Source: Ctenosaura bakeri
Taxonomy: Eukaryota; Chordata; Lepidosauria; Squamata; Iguanidae
Assembly (NCBI GenBank): GCA_948474755.1
Contig: CAOLHI010000481.1
Coordinates: 124,001 to 188,000 of the forward strand
Direction: 5' to 3'
Length of the DNA stretch: 64,000 bases
In this document: positions 48,340-60,931 of the stretch, piece by piece
Position numbering within the stretch: the first letter of the stretch is position 1
Layout: each line of letters starts with the position of its first letter
Notes under the pieces: generated by a model
Seen by the model: only the letters and a program-made list of their open reading frames with translations
The model's database searches: none
Told to the model about the DNA's origin: nothing
Program-made: the position numbers and the translations under genes

Positions 48340-51139
48340 CCTGAAGCATCAACATTTTAAGTCTATCAGGACGGGGAGGTACTATACAGACAAAGGAAGT
48401 TCTACCCCCATGCTCTTTGGGACTCAAGCCATACATCCACCCCTTTGTTGCAAACTCAGGAATTGAAGCCCACTTAAAAGTGCTCTTATGAGATGGAGTC
48501 CACAGATTTTTTTTTCCTTGGTTTTTGTTTTTTCCCCCTAATCAGTGCTCTAGTTTTGACTTGGGTGAGCTAATCACACCCACACTGTCTAAAATGGTAG
48601 CCTCTTCAGAAGGAAAGCATTTGTACCCTGGATGTTTTCTTCTTACTGTTCTGGCAACTATTTTATGACAGTTCAGGAGACCTGGTTTTGATTTTCCTCC
48701 ATTTACAGAGCTTGTTCCACAAGCTTCTGTCTGTGGATTTCAAAGATGGTGCAAATTGCTGAGGGAACGGCTGTCCTTTTTGGGCGTGTTCTTGATGCTT
48801 TTATGGGGCTTCACTGGTGCCTGCTTCCCATAATCCCATGCCCTGGTTATGTTTTCCAGTTACCTCATCAGTACAGCTGCATCATCGGACCACCTCCCAT
48901 GATGCAACCGTGTGCCTGCTATGTCATAAAAATGTAGACCATCTTGTAACAAAACAGGTAGAAAAGCTGGGAATGAGATCATCTTCCCAAAACGATTACA
49001 TGAGCCTTAATTGTGACAAGTGCTGACAATCATTTTTATTACAGTGCAAAAGATGCAAGGGATTTGTTTCAAAGAGAAGGAAAACAAAGCCTATTTGTTA
49101 ATGCTTTTCCAACCAACTAGTACAACCAAAAACCTAGAACAGAATAATTGGAAACAATATCATTTGATGAACAGAATGGCAGACACGCATGGGACAAAAT
49201 GGGTCCAAATCCCACCATAAATACACAATGGCTGTGGCCAAGCCATTCATTGTTTCTCAGCTGCATATTACATTTGTGCTATATGAATCATAAACTGCAT
49301 GGGACAGTTTACACAGTGAGTTATCCTGGTATAAGAGCCACCGAGGTCACATCAAAATCTTTCTTGTACATTCAAATGGAAAAGTGGAGTTTGAGATGAA
49401 CTGAGGGTCACCAACTCTATAGAATATCAGGGACTTTCAATTATTATTTATTTCAGGTGTTTCTAATCTATGTTTTTTTTTTTTTTGCCAAAGGACATTC
49501 AAAGTGTCATTTTTTTAAAAAAAAATGTGCCTTGCTACTATCCCAGGATAAATGATCGTGTAAACAATGCTAGCGTGGTTTACCTCTGGTGAAAGAAGTT
49601 CACACTTTCCTTAAGAAACACTGACATGTCGAAGGAGTCAGATAGTAATCAAACATGCTTGACTGAGAGCTAGTTCTCATGCCTCAAAGTGAAGGAAGAA
49701 GATGGTCAAATATATGACTCTTCTGTTGCGCTGTCTAAAGCAGACTTGCACAACATGTGAGTCAACAATCTGAATGCAACCTGCCACCTATGTATTTGTG
49801 GCAGCTGGCTTGTTTGCATAAGGTGTCTTCAGCAAGTGGCAAAAAAAAGAGGGAACACTGTACCACTGTTGAGCATCATAGAGTGGATGGTCTTTTTTCA
49901 CCCACTCTTGATAACCCAGTCAACATGGAGCTAGTGTTCTGCTTAGTGCATTACAAGCTATGTCTAACAGAAGAAGTTGGAGGAACACGTTGTCTCTGCA
50001 AATGCATGTTTCCAAACCCATATTTGCTAAGATAGCAAAGGAGAATCAGCATGCATTCTCCCTTGAAAATAACTCATGGGACAATTTAAACCCTAGGCAG
50101 ACTTAAATTGTCAGTTTTGGAGCACAGCTCGAGGAAAATAGTATTTTAAATGGCTTGGGGGGGCAGATTTATAAGGAGCAGAATTAAGCACTCCTGTCAC
50201 TCCCATCAATTCTCCCATGCATTCACCTTTGCATCCTCACATTTTCCTTACAAGGAAAATATAATTTTTGTAAAGTTCGACCACTCTTTACCGACATGTG
50301 CATCTACCTAGACTAATGAGCTGGAGCTTCCGGAGCTTCTGACACTCTCGTATGTAATTCTTTGCAACTCTAAGGATGTTTATAGGTTACTTGCATACCT
50401 GCTTTTATTGCCACCGTGTTAATATGCACAATGGCCTGAACACCCTGAAATTCATGCTGATGAGCCATTCTGGAGTGGTAACTTTTGCTATTTTGATGGT
50501 TACCTTCTTTCCATTTTCTTCTAATCACTCACAACAACCCAATAGGGGCCTATTTACATATTTTCAAAATTTAGGTGTTAGCAGCTCAAAATTTTTCATC
50601 TACAAGAAATGACTAAATTCATTGTCCAGAGGGGGAAAAAATCATGGTTTTTAAGGCTCTCCTACATCATGGGGACAGCCAAGATATCAGTATAAACTAA
50701 AAACCACACGGGAGAAAATATAAAAAGCATATGGACAAATTAACTGAAGAAAGCCAAGCAGTTACAAGAGATTGCTTGTAACAGCAAAAGACAAGATGTT
50801 TAGTTTAAAAGTAAAGGTATGGGTGCTTATGTAAGGACAATCCTTCTAGTTTTTAAGACTTCTATGTGGTTATATTTTATATAGGGTGCAATCCACATGT
50901 AACCTCAATTCCAATGTGGTTTTTTTTCCACTTAGGTAGTAGTTCAGAGCTGAACCTATGTCTGCAGCAACCCCTTTGTGACATTAACGACAAAGGATCA
51001 CAACACTAGTCTTGATCTTATAATAGGAGCTTTAATTTCAGGTCCAAAAGATTGCTGAATATATTGTTGGAGAGAGTGCAACATATTTAATCCCAAATGG
51101 GTGGTCCTTAGGTATCAGGCTAGGGGCAAAAAAACAGGG

Positions 51140-51222
51140 TACTGTGTTTCATTCCTGATAAGTGAATAAAGTATTGTGGAGATACAATCAGGTTATTCAC
51201 TTATCAGGAATCGACTGTACTG
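51140..51222. repeat. Short mariner-like MITE with 19-bp perfect inverted repeat
   Basis: ATTCCTGATAAGTGAATAA (51151-51169) pairs with its exact complement at 51193-51211 around 23 nt. The outer end tcgactgtac resembles Tigger/mariner termini; a similar end (acagtcgattccaac) occurs alone at 47493. Confidence 0.65.
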
Positions 51223-51309
51223 CTGGTTTGGCTGTTTTTGTTCTTCATTCTCTGTTGTAATTTCACAACTTTGCTGTGTCCTGTTTGTTTCTTTTTTCTG
51301 CTTTTTTTC

Positions 51310-51433
51310 TTACCCCTTTTTCTTCCTCTCTCTCTTCCTATCCCCATCTGCCTTTCTCCTTCTCTCTCTCTGTCTCTCTCCCTCTCCCTCTCCCTCTCTA
51401 GCTTTTTCTCTCTCATCCTCTCTCTTTTTCTCA
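51310..51433. repeat. CT-rich polypyrimidine tract
   Basis: Long (CT)n/(TTC)n stretch. Open frames over it (Ser/Leu/Phe one way, Arg/Glu the other) are compositional artefacts. Confidence 0.9.
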
Positions 51434-51445
51434 CAAATGCTCTAG

Positions 51446-51612
51446 CACAATCACTGGGAAGTCTCCCTTCTTTTGACCATGAAACATGCTCTCAAAGTGG
51501 GGAACAAAAATCTTAACAAAATCTATGCACTTGCTATCAGGAACACAGTATCAGATGTGTCTTATATCTATTCAGTGAGTAATTTCTTAAATAAAGCTAC
51601 TGAAAGGATTCT
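51446..51612 (+). other. Speculative alternative terminal exon 2 with poly(A) signal
   Basis: The acceptor tgctctag follows the polypyrimidine tract. Phase 1 entry gives AQSLGSLPSFDHETCSQSGE, QKS and TAA at 51514-51516. AATAAA at 51590-51595 is followed by tcttttgtctgtaaaac. A second AATAAA at 51971-51976 with a tttgtttgtgtgtt stretch could end a longer form. No homology claimed. Confidence 0.2.
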
Positions 51613-53014
51613 TTTGTCTGTAAAACTTTTCTGAGGAATTAAAAGTAAAGAGTTTCTAGGGTCTGGGCTTTATTTTTGTTAAACTGAAAAGGGAATACAG
51701 AAAGTCTTAAATTCCTCCATGCCAAATGATTTTTTTTGTATGGTATTTTGATCTATTCATGGAACTTGGAAAAAGAATGGATTTATAGGGAAGATGGGAG
51801 GTGGGTATTCACAGAGCAAAAATTTCCTGAAAGCCAAGATTGTTATCAAACATGTTCCTTTTACAATGTAAAGGCTATATTAAGGAGAAAGATTATTTTT
51901 CTTACTAAATATGAAGCCATTTTGGACACCAGAGAACAGTTTAAAGTGTCTGATGTTTGCCATATACCATAATAAACTTATTATGTGTCTGAACCTTTGT
52001 TTGTGTGTTACTATAGATTGCGCATAGAACTTGCCTACCTTTCATTGTTAACATGGCTTGACAGATTGTAGCATCTTTGGAAAAGATTTAATGATACGCA
52101 CACTTGTTCACTGCCATCGCATCTACAAAACAAAAATGAGAAGGTATATAATCATTGATGACAAAAATTATGGTGATGATGTGCTCAGGACCTGATTTCT
52201 GTTTTCTGTTTTCAAATCATCCTGCTGATTCAAAAGATTTTTGTAAAGTTTGATGAATAAATTGAGGGTAATGACATCTTAAAACTCTGGAGAACATGAA
52301 ATTAAAAGATCCCTCTCTCTCCAACTTTGAGGCCGAGTGAAAATGCCCAGCTATACTGTACTTTCATCACAAGATAGCTGCAAGATATTTAAAAAGAAAA
52401 AAAACCAGCAGTGGTATTCACTGTTCTAAACAGTGTTAATCTAGTAGTCATTTCCCCCATCATTAGATTTGCTGTTGCATTTATACATATTCTATGAATG
52501 TACTCAAGCAATGATATCCTCACATATAAGAACACACTGGAAAGGTAAACACTCTGAGGAAGATGCTTTGGTACAGCATTTATTACAGAGCAGTTGAACT
52601 CAAACAGAAGCTGAAGTAGATAGGGAAGACAAACATGAAAAATGGAGAATGACTGAAGGTTTATCTAGATCAGTTTCCCTTTTTTCACTTACTGTTCCAA
52701 AGAGTAATTTTTGATCATCAAGATGGCCAATTTCAACATCACATGCTTCATTTGTATTTTGCATGTAACATGTATGTAAGTGGGTAGACAACCCCTTTCA
52801 AATCATCATTACAACTAACTATGATTTGCTGGCCTAATCCTAGCAAAGCCCCCAGATGTCCAGTGAAACCAAGATTTCGCTCTCTGAGACAAACGCTGAC
52901 AGTGAAACTGCCTTAAACATGGTTTGCAATCCCATTTCAAACCGTGGTCTCACATCCTAGTTTCCAGGCAATATTTAACCATGTTTTAAACACTGCAATT
53001 TTAGTTTTCAAGGT

Positions 53015-53228
53015 GTTGTTTGACTTCAAGTCATTTTCAGTATACAGTGATCCTAAGGTGAACCTGTCTCAGGAATTTCTTGGCAAGATTTGTCCAGGCA
53101 GTGTCTGCTATTGCTTTCCTCTGAGGCTGTGAGAGTGTGGCTTACCCAAGATCACCTGTGGCTGAGTGGGGATTTGAACCCTGGTCTCCCAGAGTCCTAG
53201 TCCAACAAGCAAACCACACTGGCTCTCC
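53015..53228 (-). mobile_element. tRNA-derived SINE (MIR-like type), minus strand
   Basis: Reverse complement of the family: tgacttcaagtcattttcag, tttcttggcaagatttgtcc, gatttgaaccctggtctccc (box B complement) and ccaacaagcaaaccacactgg. Confidence 0.85.
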
Positions 53229-54888
53229 AAAATGTTGTGGTAGAGGGTAAACCAAATAATAAATCTTCACTGAAAACTCATATCCAGTCTTACTTATGCC
53301 ACTGATCACTGGTTACAAACCTTTACAGCCATTTTCCATAGACTTTCCATCCCTCCTCTGCCTCCTCTTTTCATCTTCCATGGAAAAGCAAAAGAAAATG
53401 GGGGGAGGGGGAAGATTATTAAAAATATGCAAAGTAAGTACAACCATCATGGCTGTGTAACTCTTGTCTACAAAAAAGTGGCTATAATAGAAACAGACAT
53501 TTTAGTGCAGCAGACCTATATTCGCTACTAGGAGCCAGCAGCAAGCTGATCCTAATCATGAAAAGTGCATCACAATAGAAGCTTCCATTAGACAAGGAAC
53601 GAGATGAAGAAGAGCTTCCCATTTCTGGCATTTGTAGGACTTTGTTGGTCATTAAAAAGCTCTGGGAAGCACACTGAAAATTCCTCAGATGCAACAGAAG
53701 CTGAATGTTTGATTGATTTTCTTTGGAATTAATCTATTGCTGTTAATCTAACTGAACAGACAGGGCATACCCACCTGTTCATGCCTGCAGGACAGTACTT
53801 AGCATCATCAGGTAAGCCCTAGGCTCTGGAATAGCAGACATATGCACAGACTACAGAGTGGTAACCCTGTGTCCTTGATTGAATTAGATACTAAAAATGA
53901 CCGTTAATTCTGCACATAATTGCTTCTACAAGCAGGGTGATTAAGTGAGAGGTGCAGCATGAAAGTCCATCTTTCCCCTTTCATAAACACCCCCACCCCC
54001 AATTTCTTTCTTTGCTTAAGGGAATGGGTCACCTCATGTGAGATGTTTATGCTGATCACTGAAATGGAATACAGGTATTTGCAACATATATTGTTTGTTG
54101 TCTGAATCAAATTCCAGTTCAGGAAACTCAGGTAGATGACTACTTCCATTCACAGATGCTTCCTAACTGGATCAGTGCGTTAAATTCAAAACAAGTGTAC
54201 TGAAGTGGAAGGAAAAAGAAAAATCAGAGATCATTTTGCCAAGGAAAATGCCCTATTAAACTATAAATGCTGTTCTTGATAAAGCTAGCCTCTTAGTCCT
54301 CAGGTGGAATTTTCCATCAGCTGGATCCACCAAAGAAACACAACTTTGTATACATGGTAGTAGTTTCTAGGACCAATTCATACCCATTTAATTCGTTTCT
54401 GCAGTTCAGCAGATCTCTATGCCTACTTGCTCTTTCAGTCACTTAATAGGTCATCAGCTGACAATGGAGTCTTTCACTTGCTTTTCTTCTGATTTTTTCC
54501 TTCAGTAAACAGACTCTTTGTCAATGTATGCTATGTAAATCTATAAAGAATTATTTGTTATTTTCAATCTGGTGCTTCAGTTAGTGATATTCTCTTTAGG
54601 GTCATGTAAGATTTTTGTTTCCTGCTGTACCACCTTCCCCTTCAGCCATCATTGTGTTAGGAGCAAAGCAATCTAAAACATGTTGATGCGTCAAAATGCC
54701 CCCACATTCTCCAACTGGAGAAGTGAGATGCAGTCTACCTTATGATATTGCAGTGGCTCCCAGGGCACACAACATGTACCCAAGGCAAGAGTTGCATCCC
54801 AGCTTCTTATGCAATATCACAAAAAACACAAGGGGTTACTTTCTGTTCAACCGTGCTAAAGAGGCGTTTGGATTGCCAAAGATCATAC

Positions 54889-54967
54889 TCTGGAATCCAT
54901 AGCATAGTTACAAAGGATTGTTGAAAGTGGAATAATAGTACTATAACAGGCTAGTGTGGAAATGGCC
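54889..54967. mobile_element. Family A half-copy
   Basis: The right arm only: tctggaatccatag, ttgttgaaagtggaataata, gtactataacaggctagtgt, ggaaatggcc. Confidence 0.65.
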
Positions 54968-56399
54968 ATAATTACAGCAGTTTAACTGCAGTGGCCTCTA
55001 GAAAAATTTTTTTTAAAAGGACCAGAAATCTGTCATTTTGTGACAGTGCTAACACTTAGATTCCTGGTTACTCTCACAGAATTTCACTTCCCAGGATTCT
55101 GAAATGTATATGCCTATTTCAAGCAGCCAACAAAATCCTACATGAATCAGCTTGCCTAGCTGAGCTCTGCTTCTTTCACTAATCATCTCAACAAAAGTTA
55201 TATTCAACAGTGTGATGGCGAGATAAAGAGGATCAGATGCCTCTCCTTCTCCTGTTTTCCTTGAGAATTTCCACACTCGAACTGGGGGCGGGATTATCAG
55301 CAATGGTACAACATAGAAGATACGATACTGTGTCCATAAAACTGTCTGGTTTTTTAATTGTATTATCTGAGAACCTTTGGTGTAGTGGAGACAGGGCTTG
55401 CAGTGTTAAGGCTTTGAGAACTTTTGATTTAAAAAAGGGGCAACACCATCATCCTCCAGCCCATGTGAGCTTAGCTGCAATTCTCATTGTATTTGGATTT
55501 TCACAGTGCAAACATAGTGTTATGAGCTACCACTGCTGGGATGCAAGGAATTTAAGAATGGTTTGATCTTCAATGAGTTATTAAGACCCATCATCTACTC
55601 CTGAGGAAAACCTCTAAAGACAATCTGTTGTGGATACAGATCAACCCAAATGCCTGCCTCATTGGGTCCTCCTCGAAGGTATGGCTACAAGTATTCTCTT
55701 TAAGAGCTCCTACATGTCAAAATTACCACTGTCACCGATGAAGGATGTTTTACACATCACGTATAGATTCACACCTAAAATCTACTTTAAAACATGCCAG
55801 ATCATAACTAATAAGCAGGTCACATGGATACCTGAACATATAGCAGACTTTTCCATGCCTGAATTCTTTTTAAATATTTGCATTAATCTAAAAGACAGCC
55901 TAATAAATGTTGTAGCTAAAATCAGCTATTGTTTCATTTCTCCAAATGAAAGTTGCAAGCCTTAGTTAATTATTCACTGAGATTGCTCAATGTTTAAAAA
56001 CTAACTAAACTGACAGCTGGAATTAATTGGACAACACTTTAAACATGCCAATTATTTGTAAAGTAAGTAATTATAAAAACTAATGATGACAGGTGCCATT
56101 TCAGAAGAGGCATTCCTCCTTTCACTCTTGCCCAGGAGAGGGCAAAGTCCTTCTTCTAAATTGGCATTTGCCATACCATACATACCCAAAGCCAAGAAAG
56201 CGTATTTGTTTTTATTTGAAACTTTTGAGTTATGCATATTTTATGCCCAACTAAAGCAATCGATTGATTACAACTCACGCAATTAAAAACTCGCCCAAGC
56301 CACTGCTGTATAGTCATCCAAATGTATAAGTTTCATTCACTGCATGTTCTCAGCATTGTCCTGTGCAGCCAAAGAAGATCTGTTCACTGTTGCAACCCA

Positions 56400-58030
56400 A
56401 CTTAGATTCAAAAGAATCATGTACTTATCCAGTTGGAAGGGACCCTATATGTCATCTTGTCCAGGAAATCCTGAAACTCCTGGACAAGAAAATCCTGATG
56501 CAGAAATTCCATAGCTAAAGCATCCCTGAGATGCAACCTCTGTTTAAAATCCCCCAATGAAGGAAAGTCTACCAACATCCACTCTCAAGCAGCTCTTCCT
56601 GTCCTAATGTTTAGTCAAAATTTTCTTTCATGTACTTCAGGTCTGTTGGTTTGGCCCTACCCTCTAAAGAAGCAGAAAACAAGCTTGCTGCATCTTCCAC
56701 AAATTCAAAAATTTGAAATCCTCTCATCTCCTATTTGCCCAGCTAAGCATACCCAACTCCTTCAGCCTTTCCTCATAGATGACTTGGCTTCTAGACCTTT
56801 GATGGCTTTAGTCACTCTCCTCTGGACCCGTTCCAGTTTGTTGGTATCTTTCTCAGTCCAGAACGGCATGTAGTATTCCAGCTGACCAAAGCAAAAGAGT
56901 AGTCCCTTGATATGAGCACTGAAGTTGTGATGCATCAGCAGAATACAGTCTAGAGTTGCACAGCTTATTTTGTTGCTCCATTACACAATTGACTCATGCT
57001 TACGTTGTGATTTATTATGATGCCAGATCTTGTTCACATACGTTCCTGCCCTCAAACCTATCCTATACCTGTAAGTCTTCCTTTTCTTGCCTCAGTTTAG
57101 ATCTTTGTGTTGATCCTGTTGAAGTTGTTTGGTTTGGTTTGGTTTTGGACCAGTTCCCCACTCTCTAAGATCATCTTGAATCCAAAATTTGTCTTTTTAG
57201 GTATTAGCAACCTGTTCCAGTTTGCTTTCACCTGTAAATTTAATGAGCATACCCACTACTCTTGTATCCAGGTCATTTGTAAAATGAACAACTTTAGGCC
57301 TAAGGCAGTAGCCCACTTAACACTTTTCTCCAGGATAAGAAGGAGTTATTGGTTCTTAACATTTAGGGTATGGTTTATCAACAAGCTACATATCCACCTA
57401 ATCATAGCATTGTCAAGCCCAGTGCTCCTAGGGTTATCTCACATGGAGGACTAGCATTTTTTCCCCTAACATCCCAGGAATCAGTATCATATTTTTTTCC
57501 ATCAGATACAAGTTTTTTTTAAAACAAATTCCTGGAAAATCACCATGGACCAATAGTTCATAGACCAGCGCCAATCCACTTTGAGTAGCACTGGTTTAGC
57601 CCACATTTCACCATCTTGTCCACAAAAATACAAGGGTGAACCTTGCTGAAAATCCTGCTAAAATGCAGTTACATTACATTCACAGCATTTCTCAGATCTA
57701 TCAAGCTTGCACTGTTTCAGAAGAGGAAGAGAGAGTGAAAGATGGAAATATGATTAGCCCAGCATGTTTTTCAAAACCCATGCTGGATCTTACCAATCTT
57801 CATGCTCTTTTCTAAGTACTCAAAAACTGACTGTTTAATCATTTATTCTTAAACCACTCCTAATATCAACATTAAACCAATTGACCACATGCCATTCATC
57901 TCCTATTTTCCTTCCTTTTTGAAGATAATTTGCTCACTTCAGTACTCCTGGAATCTCACCTATATGGCAAGAAGACAAAGAAGATTACATCTGCAAGTTC
58001 TTTTAGCACCCAAGGATGTAGTTCACTTTC
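56400..58030 (-). mobile_element. Long, old CR1/L3-like LINE relic
   Basis: The order agttggaagggaccctatat, ctaatgtttagtcaaaattt, tccttcagcctttcctcata, tctcctctggacccgttcca, ctgtaaatttaatgagcata, ttgtatccaggtcatttgta, gctacatatccacctaatca, caaaacccatgctggatctt and gcaagttcttttagcaccca follows, as I recall it, a CR1/L3-lineage repeat shared by many amniotes, read on the minus strand. It is heavily diverged with broken frames. It extends about 1.6 kb, longer than most CR1 copies. Confidence 0.65.
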
Positions 58031-59995
58031 CTTGCATTAACATTTTGGTGCTGAAACAAACTTAACACCATTCCCTGACCTTGGAACACCCTTACATTTA
58101 AAAATATAATTTCGAACATCCAAGATGAGATAGTGACCTGTGTGACTCAAAAACTCACATTCTATGAACAATAGCAGGTTCTGAGAATCATATTGCTTTA
58201 TTGCCCCAACAATGATTTGACTTGTGACCTGTCCTGCATGAGAAAACAATCAAAAGTGCCTTAGAAAAAAGACAGCAGATAGCCAAAATTAAAATAAATA
58301 AAAGGAAAAGTACTTTTGGAAGAAGATGGTGCTTGGTGCTGTATGTATTTCACTGCAACATTTTAAATCTATTTTTTTTAAAATCTTTTCATCGCTGTGA
58401 AAGCTGGTGCATTTTCATTGTCCACTCAACAGAATATGGAAAAGAAGGGAATAAACTGGTCCTTGACCATTCTATTATTCCTGAAATTAAGCACCACAAT
58501 CCACTGTGACTACTCCACTGCAGACACATGCCAAAGCAAGGGGTTGGGGTTTTGTTTTGTTTTTCAATGCCACTGCTTACAAAGACTCTTAAGTCCTTTT
58601 TATCCCTATGGTAACCGCCAACCATTTATTTGTGGAACACAATGACCTAAACTGCAAAACATTGCTATAAAGTGCCAGGTTCTATAGAAACAGGGCTACT
58701 ACCTGAAGTAACATAAGTAAAAGAATAGGATGGGGGAGGTATGTGTTTGTGTCTCTGTGTTTGTGTGTCTGTAAATCATTTCCTGTAACTCAGCTACAAA
58801 AGAAGATATCCCTTCTAAAATTTCCACAGGATAATCATCCTTATGGCTTTAATAATCATCTGGGCACCGTTATTTGGAAAATTAGATTAAACAATTAACA
58901 TGATTTAAAATGTGTCAATTAATCAGGATGCAGAGGTGGTTTTTGATATGTTAATTATTTTAATAAAAGTACTCACAAGTATCACAGCTGGTAAGTGACA
59001 TCTCAAAAGCTGGTTGGCACCACTGTCTCTCACACATAAGAAGGGATGACTGGTCTCAGGTGGTACCTACTGTGAGATGCGTGTGCATCATCTGAAAAGG
59101 AAAATGAACACTCTTCTTTAGAATTAGTGTTTTATTCATATGCAGATATACTGGTGCAAAACTGTTAAAACTCCTAATGCAATGCCAGTTTCACTGCTAG
59201 AAGACTCTTGCAAAGTATGCGTAGACACAATGGCATCTGGGTTTGGAACTGCTGCTTTAATAAGCAATTTGTGTTCATCGTGAGATGGCCATGTGCCCTA
59301 ATTTACAATCTTCTGTTCAAAAGGAGTGTAAACTGTGAAACTAGGCCTATCAATAGTAGAGAAATGTTGGTACCCAAGGGAGAAATAACATGAAAAGAAT
59401 AGGGATACCTTCCTACATTACAAAGAGGAAAAGCAGCTTGAATATGTTTCATCAGACTTTTTATTCAGAACTAAAGATACGAACAGGTGAAATCAAGTCA
59501 GGAAAATATAAAATGAGCAAACAAAAAGATTTGGAATCTTCTAGAGACTACTTCTAGAGATCACTACAAGGCTTCTTAAAAAATGCATCTGTGGATGATT
59601 TTTTTTTTCTTTCAACAGCCTCCATTTTTCTAACAATTTCCATTCTTGTGGCCCAGCTTATAGATCTATGCTTTCTTAACATGCCGGAGGTAGCTAGTGA
59701 GGCTTGTCTGCTCTCCCCTTGTCTCTTGGTTTTGATGGTCATCCATGTTCAGTAAGAGATTCTGCAGGCAGCTGCTGTTTGCCTTGCCTGTTATAAGAGG
59801 GTGCACGTGGCAACAGTTGGATCAGCTAGAGTAGAACTTGCCTGTTTCCCTGCTAAATCTTCCCTGCATTGTTTACTACAGACATGCTTCTGCAACCCAA
59901 CACTGAAAGCCCAACTGTCTGCCAGCATTCTCTCAAAACTGATACTACTGAAAAACTACTAGAGAGACAGAGGATAAGGGGGAAAGGGGGGGGGT
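58031..59995. other. Intergenic, nothing recognised
   Basis: AT-rich sequence without named repeats, RNA genes or credible coding signal. Confidence 0.55.
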
Positions 59996-60002
59996 TGGCA
60001 TG

Positions 60003-60269
60003 CATAAAAAGGAGCCCTGGTGGCGCAGTGGTTAAATGCCAATACTGCAAGCCACAAGATTGTGAGTTCGATCCTGCCGGGCTCCAAGGTTGACTCAGCC
60101 TTCCATCCTTTCGCAGGTCGGTAAAATGAGTACCCAGCTTGTTGGGGGCATGTATAGAAATGTTTCGAAATACATGCTATTTGTAAGTTGTTTGCCGCCT
60201 CGATCCATATGGAGAGGCGGGATACAAATAAATAATAATAAAAAAATAATAAAAAGACTACATAAAAAG
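60003..60269 (+). mobile_element. tRNA-derived SINE with target-site duplication, copy 2
   Basis: Sister of 11275-11520: gagccctggtggcgcagtgg (box A), gtgagttcgatcctgccggg (box B), ggtcggtaaaatgagtaccc, gaggcgggatacaaataaat. The duplication CATAAAAAG lies at 60003-60011 and 60261-60269. Confidence 0.9.
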
Positions 60270-60299
60270 AGGCTTCTTTCTTAGAGGGTCTGTTAACTG

Positions 60300-60636
60300 A
60301 GGTATGCCTGTGATTCACTGTTGTCCCATATTTCCATCTGCTTTTAAAATGTCCCAGTTTCTCCTGCTCCCGCTTTCGCCCTTTGTCCTTCAATTACTTC
60401 AATCACTGCAAACCAAGTTCAAAGTGCAAAAGTTCTTTGTAGTCAGTTAACTCAGCAGGGAGGGAGGAGAGTGCAGAGTCTTGCCCTTCCCAGTAGACTC
60501 AGGCAAAAACAAACTCTTGCAACCTCTCCTGGCTTATGTGATCTTCCTCATTAATAACATTGTCCATTTTGACCACACACTGATGTTTCTTGGCCACATG
60601 TGTCCTGTTTTTTTTTCCCCCCTCAACATGGTACAT
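60300..60636. mobile_element. Family D, copy 4
   Basis: Left end ggtatgcctgtgattcac, right end ctcaacatggtacat (worn). Shared interior: ctttgtccttcaattacttc, aatcactgcaaaccaagttc, cttgcccttcccagtagact, ttgaccacacactgatgttt. Confidence 0.75.
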
Positions 60637-60931
60637 ATTGTATTTCTATGTAAGTTATTTCTTATTTTGCATCTACACAAACAGCATGTGCAAAGAAAAA
60701 AAAAAAGTAATGTCCTCTGTTTTGCCAAGGCATTCCTCTTTTTTTGGTGATGCATAGATGCCCAAGCTAGGCCCTGAAACCTGATTACATGCAGTCCTCA
60801 GCCTAATTTGAAAAGCCTTCTGCAAAACAGATCAGGCCTCTACAAAGGTGATCCTTCCCACCTCAGCAGCCAGAAAGAAAGGAGGCAAAAGTGGCAGCAG
60901 GAGTAAAGTGAGAGAGAAAGAGGGTAACGGA

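Larger units (their letters stand above)
47376..52010. other. Region downstream of CELF2, no confident gene
   Basis: Contains a CA microsatellite (47678-47702), two speculative terminal exons (48272, 51446), a mariner-like MITE (51140) and a CT-rich tract (51310-51433). 48560-51130 shows nothing recognisable. Confidence 0.6.
52011..56399. other. Intergenic, mostly unremarkable
   Basis: Apart from a SINE (53015-53228) and a family A half-copy (54889-54967) I see no gene, RNA or named repeat. Confidence 0.6.

Noticed and set aside
51204..51516. Long open frames on both strands (Ser/Phe-rich and Arg/Glu-rich)
   Set aside because: They arise from the CT-rich tract composition, not from coding constraint.
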